Shown here: piece by piece, positions 40,796 through 50,624 of the stretch
Numbering within the stretch: position 1 is the stretch's first letter
Layout: every line of letters starts with the position of its first letter
NCBI RefSeq assembly: GCF_013359735.1
Contig: NZ_JABFMX010000010.1
Location: 1-64,000, forward strand
From: Arthrobacter sp. C9C5
GTDB lineage: Bacteria > Actinomycetota > Actinomycetes > Actinomycetales > Micrococcaceae
Direction of reading: 5' to 3'
Length of the DNA: 64,000 nt
Notes under the pieces: generated by a model
Seen by the model: the letters and a program-made list of their open reading frames with translations, nothing else
Database searches by the model: none
Told to the model about the DNA's origin: nothing
Program-made: the position numbers and the translations under genes

Positions 40796-41474
40796 ACTCC
40801 CGCTGACCATCGACGTCGACGGCACGGCAGTTTCCGGTGTTTACGCCCGGCCGGCGAGCCCCGCCGCGACTGTTGTTCTCGCCCACGGCGCAGGCGCCGG
40901 GATGGAGCACCCGTTCCTTCGGGGTTTCACCGCGGCCTTGAACGACGACGGCGTCGCCACGCTGCGGTTCAACTTCCCGTACCGCGAGGCGGGCCGGAAG
41001 TTCCCGGACCGGCCGCCGGTGGCCATCGCGGCCTGGCGGGCGGCGATGGACGCGGCCGCTGCCCGTTCCGAGGGCGAACCGCTCTGGGCCGCCGGGAAGT
41101 CCTTCGGCGGCCGGATGGCGTCGATGGCGGTCGCGGAGGGCATGCCGGCCGCGGGTCTGGTGTACCTCGGCTATCCGCTGCATCCACCGGGCAAACCGGA
41201 GAAGTTGCGTGACGGGCACCTCTACGGGCTCACCCTGCCGATGCTGTTCCTCCAGGGCACCAGGGACACCTTCGCCACCCGCGGGCTGCTGGAGTCCGTG
41301 GTGGAGCGCATCGGCCCGGCCGCGACGCTGCAGTGGCGTGAGGGCGGGGACCATTCCTTCGCCGTGGCCGGGGCGAAGCGGGCGCCGGAAGAGATCGGGG
41401 CCGGCCTCGCGGCGGCCGTGGCGGAGTTCATCCGGCTGCACAGCGAAGGCCGGGCCGGCGAGGGCGCACGGTGA
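40782..41474 (+). CDS. alpha/beta-hydrolase family protein
   Basis: A 230-residue hydrolase of the small TEX30/KAN-like branch. It shows TVVLAHGAGAGMEHPFLRGF (oxyanion region), AAGKSFGGRMASM (nucleophile Ser in GKSFGG), YLGYPLHPPGKPEKLR and FLQGTRDTFA (acid Asp), with GGDHSFAV (catalytic His). The substrate is unknown. It overlaps both neighbours, GerW-like upstream and the amidohydrolase downstream (GTGA), so the three proteins are made together. Confidence 0.85.
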   Translation: MAAAELPLTIDVDGTAVSGVYARPASPAATVVLAHGAGAGMEHPFLRGFTAALNDDGVATLRFNFPYREAGRKFPDRPPVAIAAWRAAMDAAAARSEGEPLWAAGKSFGGRMASMAVAEGMPAAGLVYLGYPLHPPGKPEKLRDGHLYGLTLPMLFLQGTRDTFATRGLLESVVERIGPAATLQWREGGDHSFAVAGAKRAPEEIGAGLAAAVAEFIRLHSEGRAGEGAR

Positions 41475-42406
41475 AAGAGGCGGAGGTGCCGGGGACCCGC
41501 ACCGGCCGGCCGGGAGCACTGGGCGACGGCGACGTCCCGGCCTGGTGGCAGCGGCTGGGGTTGCCGGGGCTGATCGACATCCACACGCATTTCCTCCCCG
41601 AGCGGATGCTGCGGCGGGTCTGGGCGCATTTCGATGAGGCCGGACCGCTGGTGGGCAGGCCCTGGCCAATCACCTACCGCACGGACCAGGACAGCAGGCT
41701 GGCTCGGCTCCGGCAGCTGGGGGTCCGCCGCTTCACCGCACTCGCCTACGCGCACCGGCCCGGAATGGCGGCAGACCTCACGGACTTTGCCCTGGACCTC
41801 GCCGCGGCCGAGCCGGACTGCGTGCCCAGCGCCACGTTCTACCCGGAGGACGGCGTGCTGGGGCAGGTCGAGTCGGCCCTCCACCGCGGCGCGCGCGTCT
41901 TCAAGATCCACGCCCAGGTGGGCGGTTTCGACCTGCGCGAGCCGGTCCTGGACCCGGTATGGGGACTCCTCGCTGACGCGGCCGTTCCCGTGGTGGTGCA
42001 TGTGGGCAGCGGCCCGGTACCGAGGGCCGGGTTCACCGGCCCGGACAAGCTTGAGGGCGTGCTGCGCCGGCATCCCGGGCTCACCGCCGTCGTCGCGCAT
42101 CTGGGCACGCCGGAATACGGGGAGTTCCTGGCCCTGGCCGAAAAGTTCCCGCGCGTCCACCTCGACACCACGATGGCGTTTACCGACTTCTTCGAAGAGG
42201 TGGCCCCGTTCCCGGCCAGGCTGCTGCCGAGGCTCGCGGAATTTACGGACCGGATCGTGCTCGGCAGCGACTTCCCGAATATCCCGTACCCCTACGCGCA
42301 CCAGCTTGAGGCGCTCGAACGGCTCCGCTACAAGGAGCCACGGCTCGACGACGACTGGCTGCGGGCAGTCTGCTGGGCCAACGGCGAACGGCTGATCGGC
42401 ACCTGA
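41471..42406 (+). CDS. amidohydrolase family protein
   Basis: A 311-residue metal-dependent hydrolase of the amidohydrolase_2 (ACMSD-like) group. It shows GLIDIHTHFLPERMLRRVWA (metal-binding H-x-H), FKIHAQVGGFDLREP, VPVVVHVGSGPVP, TAVVAHLGTPEYGEF and IVLGSDFPNIPY (metal Asp). Members decarboxylate or hydrolyse diverse aromatic or lactone substrates, and the substrate cannot be read from sequence. The start at GTG is coupled to the hydrolase stop. Confidence 0.85.
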   Translation: MKEAEVPGTRTGRPGALGDGDVPAWWQRLGLPGLIDIHTHFLPERMLRRVWAHFDEAGPLVGRPWPITYRTDQDSRLARLRQLGVRRFTALAYAHRPGMAADLTDFALDLAAAEPDCVPSATFYPEDGVLGQVESALHRGARVFKIHAQVGGFDLREPVLDPVWGLLADAAVPVVVHVGSGPVPRAGFTGPDKLEGVLRRHPGLTAVVAHLGTPEYGEFLALAEKFPRVHLDTTMAFTDFFEEVAPFPARLLPRLAEFTDRIVLGSDFPNIPYPYAHQLEALERLRYKEPRLDDDWLRAVCWANGERLIGT

Positions 42407-42458
42407 GCCCAGGTGTTCCGGTTGCTGGCGGTGGTTCCCATAACGGCTCCGAGGCTGA

Positions 42459-42692
42459 ATGATGGTGCCCATGAGCAAACCATATGAAGCGTCCCGGCGC
42501 GTCGAATCCGACAATCCCGAGGCAGTAGTAACAGCGGTCCGTGAGGCCACCCACGAACTCCGCGACGAGCTTCAGCGCGACGGGATCGAGGTCAGCTTCC
42601 AGGACCTGGCCCTGCTGGGCCATTCGGAATCCTGGGACGGCGAGGGCCAGCGCTGGGTCCACGTTTCCTGGGAGGGCGCCGAGGCCGGGTAG
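42459..42692 (+). CDS. small hypothetical protein
   Basis: A protein of up to 77 residues with AVVTAVREATHELRDELQRD, then GIEVSFQDLALLGHSESWDG and EGQRWVHVSWEG. It is soluble and acidic, with one helix and a short beta region. GAGG before the adjacent ATG codons (42459, 42462) supports translation; a third ATG is at 42471. I do not recognise the family. Confidence 0.6.
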   Translation: MMVPMSKPYEASRRVESDNPEAVVTAVREATHELRDELQRDGIEVSFQDLALLGHSESWDGEGQRWVHVSWEGAEAG

Positions 42693-42734
42693 CAGGGGTA
42701 CCCACCAGCAGCATCCCGGTAATACCATCCGCTC

Positions 42735-43130
42735 ATGATCACCAAGCTCTTCGCCTACCTCAGCTACCAGGACGCCCCCGCCGCGCTCGACTGGATGGAG
42801 CGGGTCGGGTTTGAAGTCATCCGTCGCGAGGACGGGCCCGCGGGCCGGGTCGTCCACGCGGAAGTCCGCCTCGGCGAGGCCGTGCTGATGGTCGCGAGCG
42901 ATGACGCCGGCTACCAGCGGCCTGCCCTGCAGGGACAGTCGACGGGCCAAGGCCTCTACCTGCTCGTCGACGACGTCGACCGCTTTTACCGGAATGCCAT
43001 TGCCTCCGGGGCAACCAGCGTGATCGAGCCCGAAAGCACGGAGTGGGGCGCCAGGCGTGCGCGGGTGCTCGACCCGCAAGGACAGGAGTGGAGCGCGGGG
43101 ACGTATGAACCCGGCCATTCCGGGACCTGA
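42735..43130 (+). CDS. VOC (glyoxalase/bleomycin-resistance-like) family protein
   Basis: A 131-residue vicinal-oxygen-chelate protein. It shows LFAYLSYQDAPAALDWMERV, GFEVIRREDGPAGRVVHAEV, GLYLLVDDVDRFYRNAIASG and RRARVLDPQGQEWSAGTYEP. The last Glu and the first-strand positions are where metal ligands or ligand contacts usually lie. The family includes dioxygenases, glyoxalases and antibiotic-binding proteins, so the function is open. It is a single gene convergent with the helicase gene. Confidence 0.85.
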   Translation: MITKLFAYLSYQDAPAALDWMERVGFEVIRREDGPAGRVVHAEVRLGEAVLMVASDDAGYQRPALQGQSTGQGLYLLVDDVDRFYRNAIASGATSVIEPESTEWGARRARVLDPQGQEWSAGTYEPGHSGT

Positions 43131-43159
43131 CGGAGCTGCGGCGTTCGGCCCTCCGGCCG

Positions 43160-45844
43160 TCACATCCTGCTTTTGACCCTGGCCGTCGCGGGCGCCGTCC
43201 AGGGATCCTCCGGCCAGGGATGCTTCGGGTAGCGGCCGCGCATCTCCGCCCGGACCTGCGCGTAGGGCCCGGACCAGAAGGATGCCAGATCGTCGGTCAC
43301 CGCGAGCGGCCGCCTGGCGGGCGAGAGCAGGTGGAACAGCACCGGCACGCGGCCATCCACCAGCCGCGGCGTCTGATCCCAGCCGAAGCACTCCTGCAGC
43401 TTGACCGCGACCACCGGCCGGCCGCCGTCGTCATCCACCTCGGGGTAATCGATCCGCACCCGCGAGCCGCTGGGTACCTCCAGCGTCTCCGGAGCCAGCT
43501 CTCCCAGCCGGCCCGCTTCGGGCCAAGGCAGCAGCCGCCGCAGCGGTTCAGCCAGGCCGATGCCGCTCGTTGCGGCACCGGCGGCCAGGGCCTCGAGCTC
43601 CGGCGCCAGCCACTCGTCCAGCCGGGCCAGCAGGGCGGGCTCGGACATATCCGGCCAGGGTTCGCCGAGTTCGCGGTGCAGCAGGGCCAGCCGCCGGCGC
43701 AGGGCGTCCGCCGCCGCCGACCAGCCGATCGTCGGCAGCCCCGCCTGCGCCAGGGCGCGGGCCACCGCGGCGCGGCCTTCCTCCGCGGACGGACGCACCG
43801 GCGTCGAGGAGAGCACGATCGCGCCAAGGCGGCGTTCCCGGCGTGCGGTGACCCGGCCCTGGCCGAATCCTGCTTCCACCGTGTCGCTGAGCAAATGCCG
43901 CGCGGCAGCCTCCGCGGCCTCCGCCGTCAGCGGGGCGGCTGACCGGATGACCGCCCCGGTTCCGGCCGCGTCCCGCCCGTCGGCGCGCGAAACCTCCGCA
44001 ACGGCGAGCCACTCGTGGCTGGCCAGGCGGCTGCCGCCCGGGAGCCCGGCCCGGGTCCCGGAGGACAGCAAATAGCGCTCCCCCGGTCCCGGGACCCGGC
44101 GCGCCACCCGGTCCGGGAACGCGAGGGCGACGACGAATCCGGTGCCGTCCGCGCCGGCTGCGGGCGCCGACGGCTGCGACGCCACGCTGCCGGACTGCGG
44201 CTGGCGGGCAATGGACTCCATCCGCCGGACGTCGTCCGCCCAGCGGCGGGACCCCGGGTCCTTGCCTGAGCGCAGGGCGCTCAGCAGTCCGGGCAGGTCG
44301 GCGCCGGGGGCGCGTTGTCCGCCGGCGACGACGGCGACGGCCTCCGCCGCGGTGCGGTGCCCCACGGCGGAGGCACCGTCCAGCAGGGCGCGGGCCAGCC
44401 GCGGATCCGCCGGGATCCGGGCCAGCGTCTTGCCGAGCTCCGTGGCCAGGCCCCCGGGTCCCACCGCCCCCAGTTCGCGCAGCACTTCAACGGCCTCGTC
44501 CATCGCAGCCCTGGGCGGGGCGTCCGGGAGTGCCAGCCCGCGGCCGCCCGGCGAGCCCCAGCAGGCCAGCACCAGGGCCGCGCCCGTCAGGTCGGCGACG
44601 GCAATCTCCGGAGTCTGATGGGCCGGGGCGGCTCCGTAGCTTTTCTGGTCATAACAGCGGACCACGCGTCCGGGGCCCAGCCGGGCGGCCCGGCCGGCGC
44701 GCTGTTCGGCGGAGGCCCGGGAGCAGGACACGGTCACCAGGCCCGTCATGCCGCGCCCCGCGTCCCGCCGCGGTTCGCGGGAGAGGCCGGAATCGACCAC
44801 CAGGCGGACCCCCGGCACCGTCAGGGAGGACTCGGCGAGCGCGGTGGAGACGATGATCCGGGCGGGTTCGCCGGGGCTGCGGCCGGATACGGCCCGGTCC
44901 TGCATGGCCGGGCCGACCTGGCCGTGCAGCTCCAGCACCTCTGCCGTCACCCGGCCGCGCAGCCGGGCGGCGACGTGGGTGACCTCCCGCGCACCCGGGA
45001 CGAAGACCAGGGCATCGATGTCCTCTCCGGCGGCGAGCGCTGCGGCGTGGGCGTCCGCGGCCGTGTCCGCCACATGGTCCAGGAACACGCGCGTCACGCC
45101 CCGGGCGTCCAGGCGGGCGGCCGCCGCGGGCGCCCATTGGACCTCGAGCGGGTACAGCGCGGAAGGACAGCCGACGACGGGAGCCGCGCCGCCGCCGTCG
45201 TGCCCGCCGGACCCTGCGCCGCGCCCCTCCGGCGGTGTGCCCGACAGCGGCGTCGTGTCCCCCAGCAGGGCGGCGAAGCGCGGCGCGTCGAGGGTGGCTG
45301 ACATGGCGACGAGCGTGAGGTCCCCGCGCAGCTGGCGGACCTCGGCGAGCATGCCGAGGAGCAGGTCGGTCTCCAGTCCCCGTTCGTGGACTTCATCGAG
45401 CACCACCGCATCGGTGCCCTCCAGCCCGGGATCGGCGAGGAGGCGGCGCAGCAGGATGCCGGGAGTGACGAACTCGATCCGGGTGCCGGGCCCGGCCTGC
45501 CGGTCGCCGCGGACGGTATAGCCGACCCGCCCGCCCAGCGGACTGCCGTCCAGCGCGGCGAGGCGCCGGGCCGCGGAACGCGCGGCGACGCGGCGCGGCT
45601 GGGTCACCACGATGCGCGGGGCGTGCCCGCCGGCGCCGTGGGCAAGGTTGGCCAGCAGCGGGGGCACCAAGGTGGTCTTACCCGTACCCGGGGGCGCCTC
45701 CACCACCGCGGCACCCGCCGGGGATCCCGCCTGCAGGACCTCCGCGAGCTTACCCAAGGAACCGGCAAAGACCAGACCGGTTCCGATGGAGCCAAGGTCG
45801 AAGGGCGTGTCCGCCGGGTTGGGGGCGGTGGGCGTTGGAGTCAC
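43160..45844 (-). CDS. hrpB: ATP-dependent helicase HrpB
   Basis: An 894-residue DEAH-box helicase. It shows AVVEAPPGTGKTTLVPPLLA (Walker A), IVVTQPRRVAARSAARRLA, AVVLDEVHERGLETDLLLG (DEVH), LVAMSATLDAPRFAALLG (SAT) and RIIVSTALAESSLTVPGVRL. EQRAGRAARLGPGRVVRCY (motif VI) follows, with the HrpB-type C-terminal domain after it. HrpB homologues are widespread; their RNA role in bacteria is poorly defined. I used GTG 45844, since the upstream 22 residues do not look conserved. A lone leftward gene, convergent with the VOC gene. Confidence 0.88.
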   Translation of the reverse strand: MTPTPTAPNPADTPFDLGSIGTGLVFAGSLGKLAEVLQAGSPAGAAVVEAPPGTGKTTLVPPLLANLAHGAGGHAPRIVVTQPRRVAARSAARRLAALDGSPLGGRVGYTVRGDRQAGPGTRIEFVTPGILLRRLLADPGLEGTDAVVLDEVHERGLETDLLLGMLAEVRQLRGDLTLVAMSATLDAPRFAALLGDTTPLSGTPPEGRGAGSGGHDGGGAAPVVGCPSALYPLEVQWAPAAAARLDARGVTRVFLDHVADTAADAHAAALAAGEDIDALVFVPGAREVTHVAARLRGRVTAEVLELHGQVGPAMQDRAVSGRSPGEPARIIVSTALAESSLTVPGVRLVVDSGLSREPRRDAGRGMTGLVTVSCSRASAEQRAGRAARLGPGRVVRCYDQKSYGAAPAHQTPEIAVADLTGAALVLACWGSPGGRGLALPDAPPRAAMDEAVEVLRELGAVGPGGLATELGKTLARIPADPRLARALLDGASAVGHRTAAEAVAVVAGGQRAPGADLPGLLSALRSGKDPGSRRWADDVRRMESIARQPQSGSVASQPSAPAAGADGTGFVVALAFPDRVARRVPGPGERYLLSSGTRAGLPGGSRLASHEWLAVAEVSRADGRDAAGTGAVIRSAAPLTAEAAEAAARHLLSDTVEAGFGQGRVTARRERRLGAIVLSSTPVRPSAEEGRAAVARALAQAGLPTIGWSAAADALRRRLALLHRELGEPWPDMSEPALLARLDEWLAPELEALAAGAATSGIGLAEPLRRLLPWPEAGRLGELAPETLEVPSGSRVRIDYPEVDDDGGRPVVAVKLQECFGWDQTPRLVDGRVPVLFHLLSPARRPLAVTDDLASFWSGPYAQVRAEMRGRYPKHPWPEDPWTAPATARVKSRM

Positions 45845-45977
45845 GCCTCCATTGTCCCCCGCCGATCCTGCCGGCCGGTCCTGCCCGCCCGGCATCGCTT
45901 CAACGCGCAAGATGCGGCGCGGAGGGAGTGAAAACTACGGAAGACTGGGACTTCTCAATAACAAAGGTGGCACCCCA

Positions 45978-46244
45978 TTGATTAATCTCCAGCAGGACGC
46001 CGAGGGCTTCATCCGGATGAACCGGCACTTCCCCGCCAGCACGCCCATCACCATCACCTTCGCCGACGGCTCCACCGAAGAAGTCACCGGCCGGCAGCTG
46101 AACGAGGCCTACGACGACGCACTCGCCGAATACCGCGCCCAGAACCACTTGGACGCCAAGGGCTTTTCCCGGGCGCCCAAAAAGAGAGTCGATCCGGGCA
46201 ACAAGATCGAATTCGTACGCGTCCACCCCGGCATGGCCGGCTAG
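45978..46244 (+). CDS. small hypothetical protein
   Basis: An 88-residue protein starting at TTG with AAAGGTGG six bases upstream: [60 protein letters not shown]. It is a compact alpha/beta protein with no export signal. The open frame continues upstream, but that part has no coding character. The family is not recognised. It points away from hrpB, with which it may share a divergent promoter region. Confidence 0.65.
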   Translation: MINLQQDAEGFIRMNRHFPASTPITITFADGSTEEVTGRQLNEAYDDALAEYRAQNHLDAKGFSRAPKKRVDPGNKIEFVRVHPGMAG

Positions 46245-46256
46245 CAGTGCCGGGGA

Positions 46257-46294
46257 GGGAGTCCCTGCCAGTACCTGTACCAGTAGGGACTCCC
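46257..46294. repeat. 10-bp inverted repeat after the small gene
   Basis: GGGAGTCCCT and AGGGACTCCC are separated by 18 bases that contain GTACCTGTAC. It may act as a terminator for the gene ending at 46244, but no T-run follows. The rest of the 46295-46567 gap shows no gene that I trust. Confidence 0.5.
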
Positions 46295-46567
46295 CCGCCG
46301 CCGCAGGCACTTGAATGGAACCATGAGCCCGCGCCTCGCCGCTGGGGCACTCACCGGGTCCGGCGGCGAAAGGCGGCCCCGAAAAAAGGTCTCCCGCTTC
46401 GGAACAATCCAACCCGGCAAGGTGTTGGCTCATACTGTGGCCCGGGACGGCATGCCGTCCTGCCACCGCGCCATCGTGGGCCGAAGGTTCCGAGGCGCCC
46501 CTGCCCCTTGAAACCTAACCCTCTCCCCCACGACCGCGACTTTCGAACCGACTCTTACTGGAGAAGA

Positions 46568-47611
46568 ATGCTTACCGTAAACGCTTACGCTGCCCCGTCC
46601 GCCACCGAGGACCTCGTCCCCACCACCATCGAGCGCCGCGACGTTGGCCCGCACGACGTCCTGATCGAGATCAAGTTCGCCGGCATCTGCCATTCGGACA
46701 TCCACACGGTCCGCGGCGACTGGGGACCGCAGTCCTACCCGCTCGCTCCCGGCCACGAGATCGCCGGCATCGTGACCGAGGTCGGCTCGGCCGTCACCAA
46801 GCACGCCGTCGGTGACCGCGTCGGCGTCGGCTGCATGGTGAACTCCTGCGGCGAGTGCGCCAACTGCCAGGCCGGCGAGGAACAGTACTGCCTCAAGGGC
46901 AACACCGGCACCTACGGCGCCGTGGACCGCGACGGCACCATCACCCAGGGCGGCTATTCCACCCACGTCGTCGTGACCGAAGACTTCGTGGTGCGGATCC
47001 CCGAGGGCATCGAGCTCGACGTCGCCGCACCCCTGCTGTGCGCCGGCATCACCACCTACTCGCCGCTGCGCCACTGGAACGCCGGCCCCGGCAAGAAGGT
47101 CGCCGTCGTCGGGCTCGGCGGGCTCGGACACATGGCCGTCAAGATCGCCCACGCCATGGGCGCCGAGGTCACGGTCCTCTCGCAGTCGCTCAAGAAGCAG
47201 GAAGACGGCTTGCGCCTCGGCGCGGACCACTACTTCGCCACGAGCGACGAGAATACCTTCACCGAGCTCGCAGGCACCTTTGACCTGATCATCAACACCG
47301 TGAGCGCCTCGATCGACATCAGCTCCTACCTGCAGCTGCTGCGCCTCGACGGCACCATGGTCAACGTGGGCGCCCCGGCCGAGCCGCTGCCGGTCAACGC
47401 GTTCGCCCTGATTGGCGGCCGGCGCTCCTTCGCCGGCTCGATGATCGGCGGCATCCGCCAGACCCAGGAAATGCTGGACTTCTGCGCCGAACACCACCTC
47501 GGCGCCGAGATCGAGGTCATCCCGGCGGAGAAGATCAACGAGGCCTACGAGCGCGTGCTGGCTTCCGACGTGCGCTACCGCTTCGTGATCGACACCGCGA
47601 CCCTGGTCTAG
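46568..47611 (+). CDS. zinc-dependent alcohol dehydrogenase (YahK/CAD type)
   Basis: A 347-residue NAD(P)-dependent alcohol/aldehyde reductase of the cinnamyl alcohol dehydrogenase branch. It shows [20 protein letters not shown] (catalytic Zn Cys), [17 protein letters not shown] (catalytic Zn His), then [15 protein letters not shown] with four structural-zinc cysteines, and [19 protein letters not shown] (cofactor loop). It should reduce diverse aldehydes with NADPH. GGAGAAGA is just before ATG 46568. It is a single gene, followed by a long hairpin. Confidence 0.9.
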   Translation: MLTVNAYAAPSATEDLVPTTIERRDVGPHDVLIEIKFAGICHSDIHTVRGDWGPQSYPLAPGHEIAGIVTEVGSAVTKHAVGDRVGVGCMVNSCGECANCQAGEEQYCLKGNTGTYGAVDRDGTITQGGYSTHVVVTEDFVVRIPEGIELDVAAPLLCAGITTYSPLRHWNAGPGKKVAVVGLGGLGHMAVKIAHAMGAEVTVLSQSLKKQEDGLRLGADHYFATSDENTFTELAGTFDLIINTVSASIDISSYLQLLRLDGTMVNVGAPAEPLPVNAFALIGGRRSFAGSMIGGIRQTQEMLDFCAEHHLGAEIEVIPAEKINEAYERVLASDVRYRFVIDTATLV

Positions 47612-47642
47612 TTCCGCGGAGCGGTTCCGGACGAACCACGCG

Positions 47643-47688
47643 CAAACGGTCCGGCACTACGGGGATTCCCGTAGCGCCGGACCGTTTC
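47643..47688. terminator. long hairpin after the alcohol dehydrogenase gene
   Basis: AAACGGTCCGGC (47644-47655) pairs perfectly with GCCGGACCGTTT (47676-47687), and the inner bases CTACGGG / CCCGTAG extend the stem. The total structure is very stable. The following T-run is short (TTTCC). A further partial copy, ACCGGACCGTTTCC, lies at about 47695. Confidence 0.65.
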
Positions 47689-47911
47689 CGTATCACCGGA
47701 CCGTTTCCGCCGCGGAAACCACCACGGAGTTCCCCGCGGAATCCCCCGCCTCGGCAGCGGTTCAGCCCGCACTCTCCGGAAGCCCGGCCCGCCACCCCTT
47801 GCCGGTTAGGGCCCGTGGGAGGAGGATGTCGGGCACACCAGGGAGGCCTGCCATGATCCAGCTCGGCAAGTTTGAGAGACTCCGCGGCGCACTAGCCGGC
47901 ATGTACGTCTG

Positions 47912-48952
47912 ATGGTCCGTCGCGGAACGCACGACGGCCTGCAACCGGCCCCGCCTGGGGGACCGATCCAGGGGCCCGCGGCGGCGGCCCTCTTCCGCCT
48001 GATCCAGCTGGCGCTCCTCCCTGTCGGGGCCGCCGGCTATCTGTGGGCACTGCCCCGGCTCCTCCTGTACAGCCGGCGGACGGGGGTCTCGGCCACCCTG
48101 CTGGCCTCGCTCTATACGCGCTTCATGCAGCACCGGCTCGGCACCAGGGCCGACGAGCCGGCCAGCCGGCTCATGATGGTCATGCCCAATGTGTCCCGGA
48201 CCGGCTTCGGTTTGGTGGCCTGCCCGACGATCGCCGGCCACCGGGCGACCGGCTATGTTCCCCGGGTCTACCGGTACCCCTACGAGGGTGAGGCTCCGTT
48301 GAGCCATCAGGACTCCGCGCGGACAAGCTTCTTCGATGCTGCCCTCCGACGGCATCTTCCCGGCGTCGACCAGCTGGTCATCCTCGGCGCGGGCTTCGAC
48401 ACGCGCGCCTTCCGGCTCGCCGGAGCCGAGCACGTGCGCTGCTTCGAGGTGGACAAGCCCCGCACCCAGGCCCTCAAGCTCGGCATGCTGAACCGGGCGG
48501 GGCTGCCAACGCAGCAGGCAAGCTACGTGGCTGCCGACCTTCGGGCGGAGGATTGGTGGAACAAGCTCGTGGCCGCCGGTTTCGATCCGGACCGGCCGGC
48601 ATTCTTCCTCTGGGAAGCTGTCACCATGTACCTGGACCGCGGTTCCGTCGAGTCGACACTCGGCCGGATTGCCGGCGCGGCTCCCGGCAGCGTGGTCAGC
48701 TTCGACTATTTCGCCGCCCAGACCCTTGCGTCCCGCTCGCCCTACATGCGCTACGCCCGTGCCGCCACAGCCTTTGCAGGCGAACCCCTCGACTTCGGAA
48801 TCGACAACACTCCCCCGGCACGGGATCGTGCCGTGGAATTCCTCCGGCCCTTCGGCCTGGCCGTGGAGGAACACCGAAATTTCGGCAAAGAGACCCGACG
48901 GCGGTGCGCGGCGGCCGGTTTCGTCACCGCCGTCGTCGGCCAGGCAGGGTGA
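47912..48952 (+). CDS. LCM-type SAM-dependent methyltransferase
   Basis: A 346-residue class I methyltransferase of the leucine-carboxyl-methyltransferase-like group that is frequent in actinobacteria. It shows RTSFFDAALRRHLPGVDQLV, ILGAGFDTRAFRLAGAEHVR, CFEVDKPRTQALKLGML, FFLWEAVTMYLD and GSVVSFDYFA. An N-terminal hydrophobic helix (LFRLIQLALLPVGAAGYLWA) may attach it to the membrane. The substrate is unknown. No good ribosome binding site is visible before ATG 47912, so the start is not certain. Confidence 0.8.
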   Translation: MVRRGTHDGLQPAPPGGPIQGPAAAALFRLIQLALLPVGAAGYLWALPRLLLYSRRTGVSATLLASLYTRFMQHRLGTRADEPASRLMMVMPNVSRTGFGLVACPTIAGHRATGYVPRVYRYPYEGEAPLSHQDSARTSFFDAALRRHLPGVDQLVILGAGFDTRAFRLAGAEHVRCFEVDKPRTQALKLGMLNRAGLPTQQASYVAADLRAEDWWNKLVAAGFDPDRPAFFLWEAVTMYLDRGSVESTLGRIAGAAPGSVVSFDYFAAQTLASRSPYMRYARAATAFAGEPLDFGIDNTPPARDRAVEFLRPFGLAVEEHRNFGKETRRRCAAAGFVTAVVGQAG

Positions 48953-49107
48953 CCCCCGGCCGGCAATGAACTGTTCACTTATCCCAGGCCTTCCGGACGT
49001 CTGGATATCACCATCCGGAAACGCCGCCGCAATAATGCGGGTGCAAGCTGGAAGGGACTCCCGAAGGTGTCGCGTTGTAAGAGGTCGTAAGAGAGAGCAG
49101 GGTTGCT

Positions 49108-49611
49108 GTGAATCCCCTAATCATCCTGACCGCAGTCACCGGTCCACGCGATGGCGCCCACCCGGGCGCCGCAATAAGGCCGATCCAGGCCGCCGACCTC
49201 CCTGAGCTCTCCGTCATGTACCGGGACTCCTATGCGGACAGCCTGCCGCAACCCAAGGACCGCGCGGTCGGCTGGATCGACGCCCTGCTCGACGGAGCCC
49301 ACGGCCGGCACGTTCCGGAAGCGTCCGCGGTCAAAGCAGCCCCCGACGGGCAACTTGCCGCCGCCATCATCGTCACCGAGCCGGCCCCGGGCAGCGAGGG
49401 CGACTGGGACAGCGAGATCGCCGAACTGTTCACCCACCCCGACCATCGCCGGCAGGGTCTGGCGGAGGAACTGCTGGGCCACTGCCTGCACGTGCTGCAC
49501 ACCCTGGGCCGCAACCGGGTGGCGGTCACGGTGGACAGCGGAAATTCGGCGGCGCTGGCGCTCTACCTGTCCAGGGATTTCCGCCGGCTGTCCACCGACG
49601 ACGGCGACTGA
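49108..49611 (+). CDS. GNAT family N-acetyltransferase
   Basis: A 167-residue acetyltransferase: AIRPIQAADLPELSVMYRDS, AAAIIVTEP, WDSEIAELFTHPDHRRQGLA with EELLGHCL (the acetyl-CoA site R/Q-x-x-G-x-A), then RVAVTVDSGNSAALALYLSR. It transfers acetyl groups to an unknown amine. GTG 49108 follows GCAGGG. It is a single gene upstream of the toroid protein gene. Confidence 0.85.
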   Translation: MNPLIILTAVTGPRDGAHPGAAIRPIQAADLPELSVMYRDSYADSLPQPKDRAVGWIDALLDGAHGRHVPEASAVKAAPDGQLAAAIIVTEPAPGSEGDWDSEIAELFTHPDHRRQGLAEELLGHCLHVLHTLGRNRVAVTVDSGNSAALALYLSRDFRRLSTDDGD

Positions 49612-49679
49612 GGTCCCCGCCGGTTTCCTTCCCGCCGGGTTCCTTCCCCGCCGGATGGCGGTGGTGCTAGCTTGTCCGG

Positions 49680-50615
49680 ATGAACGTCCTCGACTGGCTG
49701 CTCGATTCCGACCCCGCCATCCGCTGGCAGGTCCTGCGCCACCTCACGGACACCGACGAGGACGAACTCTCCGCCGAGCGGGCCCGCGTCGCTGCGCAGG
49801 GGTGGGGCGCCCGCCTGCTCGGGCTGCAGGGTGACGACGGGCAGTGGGACGGCGGCACGTACTTCCCGGCGCCGTTCGACGAATCCGAGCCCGGCCAGCC
49901 TTGGACCGCCACGACCTACACTCTGCTGCTGCTCCGCGAGTTCGGGCTCGACCCCGGCAGCGAGGCAGCGCGCAACGCCGTCGCGCGCGTCCGGCAGAAC
50001 AGCCGCTGGGAGGAAGCCGGCCAGCCGTTCTTCGAGGGCGAAGTGGAGCCCTGCATCAACGGGATGGCCGCCGCGCTCGGGGCCTACTTCGGCGAGAACG
50101 TCGACGGCATCGTGGCGCGGCTGCTTGAAGAACAGCTCGACGACGGCGGCTGGAACTGTGAGGCGGAACGGGGGTCCACGCGTTCCTCGTTCGACACCAC
50201 CATCAACGTCCTCGAGGGGCTGCTGGAATACGGGCACGCAACCGGCGGCACTCCCGAGGTCACCGCAGCGCGGCAGCGCGGCGAGGAATACCTGCTCGAA
50301 CGCGGCCTCCTCCGCCGCAAGAGCACGGGCGAGCTGATCGACCCGGCGTGGTTGCAGTTCTCCCACCCGGTCCGTTGGCACTACGACGTGCTCCGCGGCC
50401 TGGACTACTTCCGGGCCGCCGGGGCTGCTCCGGACGGGCGGACCGGGGAAGCCCTGGCGCTGGCGCGGTCCAAGCGGCAGCCCGACGGGACCTGGCACCT
50501 GGAGAACAGCCATCCGGGGCGGATCCACTTCCCGCTGGACGAGGGTGACGGCCGCCCGAGCCGCTGGAACACCCTGCGCGCCCTGCGGGTCCTGGACTGG
50601 GCCGAGCGCTCCTAG
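49680..50615 (+). CDS. alpha-alpha toroid (terpene cyclase/prenyltransferase-like) protein
   Basis: A 311-residue soluble protein with repeated Gln/Trp-rich blocks (GLQGDDGQWDGGTYFPAPF, WTATTYTLLLLREFGLDPGS, LLEEQLDDGGWNCEAERGST, SSFDTTINVLEGLLEYGHAT, SKRQPDGTWHLENSHPGRIH). These mark the (alpha/alpha)6 barrel used by squalene cyclases and prenyltransferases. The catalytic DxDD motif of cyclases is not evident, so it may be a structural relative. The function is unknown. A hairpin with a T-run follows at 50625-50674. Confidence 0.75.
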   Translation: MNVLDWLLDSDPAIRWQVLRHLTDTDEDELSAERARVAAQGWGARLLGLQGDDGQWDGGTYFPAPFDESEPGQPWTATTYTLLLLREFGLDPGSEAARNAVARVRQNSRWEEAGQPFFEGEVEPCINGMAAALGAYFGENVDGIVARLLEEQLDDGGWNCEAERGSTRSSFDTTINVLEGLLEYGHATGGTPEVTAARQRGEEYLLERGLLRRKSTGELIDPAWLQFSHPVRWHYDVLRGLDYFRAAGAAPDGRTGEALALARSKRQPDGTWHLENSHPGRIHFPLDEGDGRPSRWNTLRALRVLDWAERS

Positions 50616-50624
50616 GGTGTTTGT

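Noticed and set aside
46247..46567. Extended N-terminus of the alcohol dehydrogenase frame
   Set aside because: Pro/Arg-rich and includes a hairpin; family start and GGAGAAGA point to 46568.
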